Below are positions 7,397 through 12,553 of a stretch of 12,553 nucleotides of DNA, one piece after another. The notes beneath the pieces were generated by a model that was not told the origin of the DNA, did no database searches, and worked only from the letters and a program-made list of their open reading frames with translations. Each line of letters begins with the position of its first letter. The stretch's first letter is position 1. Source of the DNA: an uncultured Eubacteriales bacterium (GTDB lineage: Bacteria > Bacillota > Clostridia > Oscillospirales > Oscillospiraceae); the NCBI GenBank assembly GCA_900544945.1, contig UQXG01000060.1:1-12553 (forward strand). Direction: 5' to 3'. The position numbers were made by a program, and so were the translations under genes.

Positions 7397-7445
7397 GAGC
7401 AAGGGCCTGCCTGGGTTTTCTGGGCAGGCCCTTGCTCGGTGTTTT
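7397..7445 (+). terminator. Strong hairpin terminator after the sensor operon
   Basis: A perfect 15-bp GC-rich inverted repeat (GAGCAAGGGCCTGCC at 7397-7411, its complement at 7423-7437) closes on an 11-base interval including a TTTT. It begins 11 bases after the lipoprotein stop codon and is followed by GGTGTTTT (T run 7442-7445). Although the T run is short and offset, the stem is the strongest in the window and separates the sensor operon from the importer operon. Confidence 0.82.
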
Positions 7446-7508
7446 GCACAAAAAAATAGGAGTTGGTTTTTCTGAATTCGATAGCCAATTAGAAAACTTA
7501 AGAAAAAC

Positions 7509-7540
7509 ATGACAAATGTAATCTGTAATTTATGACAAAT
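7509..7540. repeat. Paired ATGACAAAT direct repeats, candidate regulator-binding sites
   Basis: ATGACAAAT occurs at 7509-7517 and again at 7532-7540, 23 bp apart, about two helical turns. Between them are two tandem TGTAAT units (7517-7522 and 7524-7529). They lie in the 244-base AT-rich gap between the sensor operon and the importer operon. If transcription starts about seven bases after a -10-like box at 7569-7574, the repeats centre near -68 and -45, where activators commonly bind. A TGACAAATA also occurs at 11313-11321 before chvE, but the 8-mer TGACAAAT is also inside the kinase gene at 1113-1120, so single copies mean little. The response regulator at 5431 is the obvious candidate protein. 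Role is inferred. Confidence 0.45.
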
Positions 7541-7568
7541 AGCACTGTATGAATATGGGCTGTTTTTG

Positions 7569-7574
7569 TATCAT
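7569..7574 (+). promoter_or_regulatory. Candidate -10 box for the phosphatase-importer operon
   Basis: TATCAT matches the vegetative -10 consensus at five of six positions, but the bases 17 bp upstream (TGTATG, 7546-7551) are a poor -35. A good -10 with a poor -35 and repeated sites just upstream is the pattern expected of an activator-dependent promoter. It would give a leader of about 50 bases before the ribosome site GAGGAGG (7611-7617). AGAAAAAC copies at 7501-7508 and 7581-7588, and the complement GTTTTTCT at 7466-7473, are also present but may only reflect AT-rich composition. No gene is visible in 7446-7629. Confidence 0.4.
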
Positions 7575-7629
7575 ATAGGCAGAAAAACCTGAGCCACAGA
7601 GAGAAACAGAGAGGAGGCGGTGCAATCGG

Positions 7630-8472
7630 ATGCGTACCTATTCTATCGTTTTTTTGGACATTGACGGTACCTTGCTGGACTCGCGACATCAGGTCATGCC
7701 CTGCACCCAGAATCACCTGAGATACCTGCACGGACGGGGTGTTCCCATCATCCTGTGCTCCGCCCGTCCGCCAGGGGGCGTAAATCTGGTTGCCAGACAG
7801 GTTGGCCTGCACGGCCCTATGGCGTGCTATAACGGAGGACTGGTTTTTGATGAGAACAGCACCATACTGCGGGATGTCGGAATCGATCCCCAACTGGTTC
7901 TAAGCTTCAAGCAGTTTGTCTCAGAGCGTTTTCCGGAGCTGGTGGTAAGCGCCTATTTGTACGATGTGTGGATGGCAGAAGATCCCCATCACCCCTTGAT
8001 TCAGCAGGAGGCAGATATATCCCAGTGTACGCCTCTTGGGGGCTCTCTGGAGCGAGCCGCAGATGCCGCGTCCCACGTCCACAAGCTGCTGTGTATTGGT
8101 GACGCGATGCGCATACGGGCTTTGCAAAATGAAATTCCACGTTATTTTCCCCAACTGATGGCGCTTCGCTCCAAAGCCACTTATCTGGAAATTCTCGCCC
8201 CGGAAAGCACCAAAGACAAAGCAGCACAGGTGCTGTTGACACACTATGGCTTGGCAGCAGAGGACGCGGTGGCATTCGGCGACAATGATGTGGATATTGC
8301 AATGCTGGAATACTGTGGTCTGGGTATCGCCATGGGAAATGCCCCAAGGCAGGTAAAGGAAGCAGCGGATTATGTGACGGCTTCCAACGATGAGGAGGGC
8401 GTCTTCATCGCGCTGAAGGGACTGCGGCTGAAAGCGCCAGACGCTGCCAGGAATCCGGAGAAAACGCGATGA
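7630..8472 (+). CDS. Cof-type HAD-superfamily hydrolase (probable sugar phosphatase)
   Basis: This 280-residue cytoplasmic HAD phosphatase is of the Cof/IIB subfamily, which dephosphorylates sugar phosphates and related small molecules. Motif I is FLDIDGT with nucleophile Asp10 and acid/base Asp12. Motif II is Ser44 in IILCSARP. The cap domain lies roughly at residues 85-190, the motif III Lys is in STKDKA, and motif IV is GDNDVD (217-222) followed by GLGIAMGNA and the closing ADYVTASNDEEGV. All catalytic residues are present and the length is typical. The ATG at 7630 is 12 bases from GAGGAGG (7611-7617), a rather long spacing, but no better start exists before motif I. It opens the importer operon, 42 bases ahead of the ATPase gene, so its substrate may be a phosphate of the imported sugar. 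HAD substrates cannot be predicted reliably. Confidence 0.85.
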   Translation: MRTYSIVFLDIDGTLLDSRHQVMPCTQNHLRYLHGRGVPIILCSARPPGGVNLVARQVGLHGPMACYNGGLVFDENSTILRDVGIDPQLVLSFKQFVSERFPELVVSAYLYDVWMAEDPHHPLIQQEADISQCTPLGGSLERAADAASHVHKLLCIGDAMRIRALQNEIPRYFPQLMALRSKATYLEILAPESTKDKAAQVLLTHYGLAAEDAVAFGDNDVDIAMLEYCGLGIAMGNAPRQVKEAADYVTASNDEEGVFIALKGLRLKAPDAARNPEKTR

Positions 8473-8514
8473 GCGTGTTTCTCTCTGCAATAGAGTAATT
8501 GAAGGAGGTTGCAC

Positions 8515-10056
8515 ATGGAAGATTCTATCATTCTCCAAATGAGGGAAATCGTCAAGGTATTTCCGGGTGTGCGCGCGTTGGATGGCGTAAGCCTGGAGGT
8601 GCGCCGGGGTGAGATCCATTCGATCTGCGGAGAAAACGGCGCCGGAAAATCCACACTGATGAAAGTCCTGTCTGGCGTTTATCCCTATGGCTCTTATGAA
8701 GGCCAGATCATTTATATGGGAGAGGAGGCCAAGTTTAAAAATATCAAGGAATCGGAAAACGCAGGAATCGTCATCATCCATCAGGAGCTGACCATGATCC
8801 CCGAGCTTTCCATTACCGAGAATATTTTTATGGGCAATGAGATCGTAAGGCACGGCCTCATTGACTGGGAGGAAGCCCGTCAGCGGACCACGGAATTGCT
8901 ATGCCGTGTGGGGCTGAATCTGAACCCCAACACCCTGATCAAGAATCTGGGTGTGGGCCAGCAGCAGCTGGTGGAAATCGCAAAGGCATTGTCCAAGAAT
9001 GTCAAGCTGCTGATCCTGGATGAACCCACCTCTGCTCTGAATGAGGCTGATTCCGCCAATCTTCTGGAACTGATGCGGGACCTGAAGAGCAAAGGCATCA
9101 CCTGTATCATGATCTCCCACAAACTCAATGAGATTGCGGCGATCTCCGATGGGGTTACTGTAATCCGCGATGGACGCACTGTCGAGACCTACCCGGTGGA
9201 AGCAGGTCATGTAGATGAGGATCGGATCATCAGCTCCATGGTAGGCCGCGCCATTGAGAACCGCTATCCGCCTCATGAGTCCCACCCCGGTGAGATTATC
9301 TTTGAGGTATCCGACTGGTGCGTGGAGGATCCCAACGTCCCGGGCAGAATGGTCTGTAAAAACTCCGGTTTCCATGTCCGTGCCGGCGAGGTCGTGGGGT
9401 TTGCCGGCCTGATGGGCGCTGGACGGACAGAACTGATGCGCTCCATTTTCGGACACAATTACGGCATTTTCCACGGCGGTACCGTGAAAATGAAAGGTCG
9501 GGAGCTTTCTCTGCCTTCCGTTTCCGCGGCCATTGAAGCAGGCATCGCCTATGTTCCCGAAGACCGGAAGAACTTAGGACTCAATCTGCTGGACTGCATC
9601 CGGATGACGATTGTATCAGCAAACCTGAAGGCAATCTTAAGAGGCAGACTTCTGGATTCTGACAAGGAATTGCAGGCAGCTGAGCAGAGCAGAAAAGCAC
9701 TCCGGATCAAAACAAGTTCCGTGGATGCCGGTGTGACAACGTTGTCTGGCGGCAACCAGCAGAAAGTGGTTCTGGGTAAGTGGATGTTTACGCAGCCGGA
9801 GGTTTTGATTCTTGACGAACCCACCCGCGGCATCGACGTTGGTGCCAAGTACGAGATTTACCGCCTGATCCATGAGATGGCGGATCAGGGCAAGGCAGTG
9901 ATCCTGGTCTCTTCGGAGCTGCCGGAACTGCTGGGTATGTCGGATCGTATCTATACCATCTGTGAAGGACGCATCACGGGTGTGATAGACAGCAAGGATG
10001 CAGACCAGGAAAAGTTGATGCGGTTGATGACAACGACATCTGACGTAAAATCATAA
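8515..10056 (+). CDS. mmsA: Multiple-sugar ABC importer, double ATPase subunit
   Basis: This 513-residue protein carries two fused ABC ATPase domains and energises uptake by the permease encoded next. Domain 1 has Walker A GENGAGKST (39-47), Q-loop HQE, a diverged signature (NLGVGQQQL), Walker B LLILDEPT with Asp169/Glu170, and switch His202. Domain 2 has a degenerate Walker A (GLMGAGRTE, 298-306), signature TLSGGNQQK (from 409) and DEPTRGIDVGAKYEIY. Loss of the Walker A lysine in domain 2 is normal for this family. The YPYGSYEGQI and ENAGIVIIHQELTMIPELS stretches are of the XylG/GguA/MmsA type rather than RbsA. The ATG at 8515 is six bases after GAAGGAGG; the TTG six bases earlier overlaps no better site. 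Its permease and binding-protein genes follow, giving a complete importer. Likely cargo includes xylose, galactose, arabinose or similar monosaccharides. Confidence 0.92.
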   Translation: MEDSIILQMREIVKVFPGVRALDGVSLEVRRGEIHSICGENGAGKSTLMKVLSGVYPYGSYEGQIIYMGEEAKFKNIKESENAGIVIIHQELTMIPELSITENIFMGNEIVRHGLIDWEEARQRTTELLCRVGLNLNPNTLIKNLGVGQQQLVEIAKALSKNVKLLILDEPTSALNEADSANLLELMRDLKSKGITCIMISHKLNEIAAISDGVTVIRDGRTVETYPVEAGHVDEDRIISSMVGRAIENRYPPHESHPGEIIFEVSDWCVEDPNVPGRMVCKNSGFHVRAGEVVGFAGLMGAGRTELMRSIFGHNYGIFHGGTVKMKGRELSLPSVSAAIEAGIAYVPEDRKNLGLNLLDCIRMTIVSANLKAILRGRLLDSDKELQAAEQSRKALRIKTSSVDAGVTTLSGGNQQKVVLGKWMFTQPEVLILDEPTRGIDVGAKYEIYRLIHEMADQGKAVILVSSELPELLGMSDRIYTICEGRITGVIDSKDADQEKLMRLMTTTSDVKS

Positions 10057-10088
10057 GGAAGGAAAGGATGGAATCGTCTTATGAATAA
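10055..10088 (+). promoter_or_regulatory. Ribosome-site cluster and six-codon micro-frame before the permease
   Basis: The gap before the permease contains AAGGAAGGAAAGG (10055-10067) directly followed by an ATG at 10068. Its frame encodes only MESSYE and stops at 10086-10088, five bases inside the permease start at 10081. The permease ATG is 13 bases from the nearest GG core, longer than ideal, whereas the micro-frame ATG is well placed five bases after AAGGAAGG. Ribosomes finishing the micro-frame could restart at the permease ATG, tuning membrane-protein output. It may equally be chance. Confidence 0.3.
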
Positions 10089-11292
10089 AATTAAAAAAGT
10101 ATTGGGAGACGACCTGCACAAATACACAATGGTAATCGCGTTGATTGCACTGATCGTTTTCTTCAATATTGCCTCGGGCGGAAAAATGATTACCCCCTCC
10201 AATTTCCAGAATCTTTTGTCCGGTAATGCGTACGTGCTGATTCTGGCCATCGGTATGCTGATGGTCATTGTCATCGGCCAGATCGACTTGTCCGTTGGTT
10301 CCGTTGCCGGTTTCTGCGGAATGGTCATGGCCATCGCATTCCAGAAATGGAATTTCCCCTGGTGGGCAGCGGTGCTGCTGGGCATGGGAATCGGTGTGCT
10401 GGTTGGCGCATGGAACGGCTTCTGGGTGGCAAAGATGGGGATTCCCGGCTTTATCACTACCCTGGGCAGCATGATGATTTTCCGCGGCGCTGTCATCTGG
10501 ATCTCCCACTCTATCTCCGTCCCCGCTCCTTCGGAACTGAAACTGTTCGGCGCCGGTCATCTGCCTGAGTGGGGCCCTGCCTTTACGGGGATGAACAACT
10601 CCACGCTGTTGCTGGGCATCTTCGCTATCGCGTTTCTGATTTACGCAATGCTTCGTCAGCGCGCCCGTGCGAATGAGCTGCATGCAAATAAAGAACCTCT
10701 GTGGCCTGTTGTGATCCGCATCGCACTGGGTACTGTTGCAATTGGTTACCTGACCTGGCTGTTTGGCACCGGACGCCCCGGCACCTCGTTCCCAATCCCT
10801 GGCCTGATTCTGGTAATCCTGGTCATCATCTACCACACCATCACCCAGAAAACCAGATTTGGACGCCATATCTACGCAGTCGGCGGTAATAAGAACGCCG
10901 CTGCCCTGTCCGGTGTCAACGTGCAGAAGACCTATTTCCTGACTATGCTGAATATGTCTTTCCTGGCTGCACTGGCCGGCATTATGTTCGTGGGACGCTC
11001 CACTGCGGCAGGCCCTTCCGATGGTACCAGCTGGGAGATGGATGCCATTGCATCTGTCTACATTGGTGGCGCGGCCGTTTCCGGCGGTGTTGGTACCATT
11101 ATGGCTACCATGGTCGGCGGTATGATGATGGCAGTTCTGAACTCCGGCCTGATGCTGCTGGGTGTCGGTGCCGACAAGACCCAAGTCATCAAGGGCCTGG
11201 TTCTGATGGCAGCCGTTGCCTTCGACGTTTACAATAAGCGTCCCGGACATGTCTCCATTACAAAGCGCCTGTTCAACATGAATAGGGCCTAA
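10081..11292 (+). CDS. mmsB: Multiple-sugar ABC importer, permease subunit
   Basis: This 403-residue, very hydrophobic inner-membrane protein has about 10-11 predicted transmembrane segments. It is the channel subunit of the importer. It belongs to the branched XylH/GguB/MmsB group, which is longer (about 400 residues) than RbsC-type permeases. Recognisable parts are IGQIDLSVGSVAGFCGM, the WNGFWVAKMGIPGFITTLGS region, RFGRHIYAVGGNKNAAALSG at the ATPase-facing loop, and EMDAIASVYIGGAAVSGGVGT before the last helices. No frameshift or missing segment is seen. No earlier in-frame start exists after the ATPase stop, so the ATG at 10081 is used despite weak ribosome-site spacing. It works with the double ATPase and the ChvE-like binding protein on either side. 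Family assignment is firm, sugar specificity is not. Confidence 0.92.
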   Translation: MNKIKKVLGDDLHKYTMVIALIALIVFFNIASGGKMITPSNFQNLLSGNAYVLILAIGMLMVIVIGQIDLSVGSVAGFCGMVMAIAFQKWNFPWWAAVLLGMGIGVLVGAWNGFWVAKMGIPGFITTLGSMMIFRGAVIWISHSISVPAPSELKLFGAGHLPEWGPAFTGMNNSTLLLGIFAIAFLIYAMLRQRARANELHANKEPLWPVVIRIALGTVAIGYLTWLFGTGRPGTSFPIPGLILVILVIIYHTITQKTRFGRHIYAVGGNKNAAALSGVNVQKTYFLTMLNMSFLAALAGIMFVGRSTAAGPSDGTSWEMDAIASVYIGGAAVSGGVGTIMATMVGGMMMAVLNSGLMLLGVGADKTQVIKGLVLMAAVAFDVYNKRPGHVSITKRLFNMNRA

Positions 11293-11389
11293 AGTAAAGA
11301 AGGTTCCCCTGCTGACAAATAATTCTGATGGATTTTTGACAGCCGGGCCTTAATAAAAACCAAATACACAATAGTAGGAGGAAAAAACA
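11293..11389 (+). promoter_or_regulatory. mmsB-chvE intergenic region
   Basis: This 97-base gap holds the AGGAGG ribosome site (11376-11381, eight bases before the chvE ATG), a TGACAAATA at 11313-11321 that matches part of the repeats at 7509-7540, and an isolated TTGACA at 11336-11341. No acceptable -10 box lies 16-18 bp after the TTGACA. No strong hairpin is visible. A separate or processed chvE transcript is common for importers because binding proteins are needed in excess, but the sequence does not prove it here. Confidence 0.3.
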
Positions 11390-12523
11390 ATGAAAAAACT
11401 GTTCGCGTTGCTCTTGGTTCTGGTTATGGTCCTGTCCATGACTGCCTGCGGCGGTGGCCGTACCGAACCTGCTCCCACAGCCACTACCCCCGCTGCACAG
11501 CCCGCTGAGGCCGACAGCAGTGCTGAGGCTCCCGCTGCAGCCGGCGGCTTTGAGGCCGGCGCCACCATCGGCGTCTCCCTGCCTTGGCTGGGTACCCAGA
11601 ACTGGAAAGAAGCCGAAGAAATGTTCAAGTCTGAGCTGGAAGCTGCCGGCTTCAAGCCCATCATCCAGGCTGCTGACAATAAGGTTCCTACGCAGCAGCA
11701 GCAGATCGAATCTATGATTCAGAACGGCGCCAAGGTTATCGTTGTTGGCCCCATCGACGGCACCCAGCTGGGCGCTGTCCTGGAAGAGGCCAAGGCTGCC
11801 GGCGTTTATGTCATTGGTTATGACCGTCTCCTGGAGAATACCACCGGCGTTGACGGCGTGGTGCAGTTCGGCAGCGTCAAGACCGGTGAGCTGCAGGCTC
11901 AGGCTCTGCTGGATGGCCTGAAGGAAATGAAGGGCGAGGGTCCCTGGAACATCGAGCTGTTCGGCGGCGGCCCCGCTGACCCCAATGCTCCCAACTTCTT
12001 CAAGGGCGCCATGAGCGTTCTGCAGCCCCTGATCGACGACGGCACGCTGACCGTTGTTTCCGGCCAGACTGACTTCACCCAGTGTGCTACCATGGACTGG
12101 GACAACTCCAAGGCACAGGCAAGAATGGACTCCCTGCTGTCCGGCTTCTACTCTGACAAGGAAATCCACGGTGTCCTGTCTCCCAACGACGGCATCGCCC
12201 GTGCAATCATCACCTCCTGCGAGCAGGCAGGTCAGGAGATTCCCGCTATCTCCGGTCTGGACGCTGAGAACGAGTCCGTTGAGTGGGTCTGGTCTGGACG
12301 CCAGTACTCCACCGTTGCCAAGCCCACCGACGTCCTTGTGGGAAAGACCGTTGAGATCATCAAGTCCCTGCAGGCAGGCAACGGCATGCCTGCCACCGAT
12401 GTTCAGGTGAACAACGGCAAGATCGATGTTCTCGTCTACGAGCTGCCCCCTGTCGTGGTCACCAAGGACAATGCTAAGGAAGTCTTTGCCAACGATGCCG
12501 GCCGTCTGGCACTGCTGAAATAA
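11390..12523 (+). CDS. chvE: ChvE-type multiple-sugar-binding lipoprotein
   Basis: This 377-residue lipoprotein has a signal peptide starting MKKLFALLLVLVMVLSM, a lipobox MTAC with Cys20, and a Pro/Ala/Thr/Glu-rich linker (about residues 21-52) tethering a type-I sugar-binding domain. The domain closely follows Agrobacterium ChvE: GVSLPWLGTQNW, VPTQQQQIESMI, VVGPIDGTQLG, GYDRL with Asp145/Arg146, GPWNIELFGGGPADPNA, FKGAMSVLQPLIDDG, the TAQARMD-like KAQARMDSLLSGFY, LSPNDGIA (263-270) and the SGLDAE loop. It captures monosaccharides such as galactose, xylose or arabinose and delivers them to MmsA-MmsB. AGGAGG precedes the ATG by eight bases. Its codons end in C or G more uniformly than those of its neighbours (for example GGC, GCC, CTG, AAG), as expected of a highly expressed gene. 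Length is slightly above ChvE because of the linker. The stop is 30 bases before the window end. Confidence 0.93.
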   Translation: MKKLFALLLVLVMVLSMTACGGGRTEPAPTATTPAAQPAEADSSAEAPAAAGGFEAGATIGVSLPWLGTQNWKEAEEMFKSELEAAGFKPIIQAADNKVPTQQQQIESMIQNGAKVIVVGPIDGTQLGAVLEEAKAAGVYVIGYDRLLENTTGVDGVVQFGSVKTGELQAQALLDGLKEMKGEGPWNIELFGGGPADPNAPNFFKGAMSVLQPLIDDGTLTVVSGQTDFTQCATMDWDNSKAQARMDSLLSGFYSDKEIHGVLSPNDGIARAIITSCEQAGQEIPAISGLDAENESVEWVWSGRQYSTVAKPTDVLVGKTVEIIKSLQAGNGMPATDVQVNNGKIDVLVYELPPVVVTKDNAKEVFANDAGRLALLK

Positions 12524-12553
12524 GAATCCAATCGAAACATAACAAGGCGGCGG

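Noticed and set aside
7921..8853. 310-codon open frame on the - strand spanning the phosphatase-mmsA junction
   Set aside because: It crosses two well-supported genes on the other strand, lacks a plausible ribosome site and has no recognisable protein family.
9403..9429. Loss of the Walker A lysine in the second ATPase domain of MmsA as a defect
   Set aside because: A degenerate second Walker A with GAGRTE is normal in this class of fused sugar-importer ATPases.
10051..11250. Long open frame on the - strand (399 codons) opposite the permease gene
   Set aside because: It is rich in His, Gln, Asn and Asp, as expected from reading hydrophobic codons backwards, has no recognisable domain, and lies fully over a clear MmsB gene.
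11336..11341. TTGACA as the -35 box of a chvE promoter
   Set aside because: The bases 16-19 bp downstream (ACCAAA/CAAATA) do not resemble a -10 box.
11273..12169. 298-codon open frame on the - strand opposite chvE
   Set aside because: Shadow of the strongly biased chvE codons; low-complexity sequence without any domain.

Overview
The window looks like a chromosomal carbohydrate-use region from a Gram-positive, low-to-mid GC Firmicute, most likely a gut-type Clostridia (Oscillospirales-like). The reasons are strong AGGAGG-type ribosome sites, lipoprotein signal peptides with short Lys-rich N-termini, GC-rich genes separated by AT-rich promoter regions, and the mix of a ROK repressor, a two-component sugar sensor and a ChvE-type sugar importer. 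All ten recognised genes are on the + strand. The taxonomic call is inference from composition and gene content. I see no RNA genes, insertion sequences, phage genes or CRISPR.

Region 1 (1-1746) is a two-gene catabolic operon: a cupin-type D-lyxose/D-mannose isomerase and a PfkB-family fructokinase-like sugar kinase, 15 bases apart, closed by a 14-bp hairpin terminator. Together they could turn a 2-ketose-forming aldose (D-mannose to fructose, or D-lyxose to xylulose) into a sugar phosphate.

Region 2 (1747-2954) is a ROK-family transcriptional repressor behind a perfect consensus vegetative promoter (TTGACA, 17 bp, TATAAT). A short palindrome GATG-N5-CATC lies upstream of both the repressor promoter and the isomerase gene. 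It is the best candidate in the window for a shared operator.

Region 3 (2955-7445) is a tightly packed signalling operon: a membrane-anchored periplasmic-type sugar-binding protein, a six-TM HisKA_3 histidine kinase (1-base overlap), a NarL-type response regulator, and a family-1 solute-binding lipoprotein (4-base ATGA overlap) with no permease beside it. It ends in a perfect 15-bp hairpin.

Region 4 (7446-12553) starts with an AT-rich regulatory gap carrying two identical ATGACAAAT direct repeats 23 bp apart just upstream of a -10-like box with a poor -35. It continues with a Cof-type HAD phosphatase and the complete multiple-sugar ABC importer MmsA-MmsB-ChvE (GguA-GguB-ChvE type). The window ends 30 bases after chvE.

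The working model, which is inference, is as follows. The anchored binding protein, possibly helped by the orphan lipoprotein, reports an extracellular sugar to the kinase. The response regulator then activates the importer operon through the direct repeats. The ROK protein separately controls the isomerase-kinase operon according to an intracellular sugar or sugar phosphate. The parts belong to known families; the arrangement, and the possible two-binding-protein sensor, are the points worth a second look.
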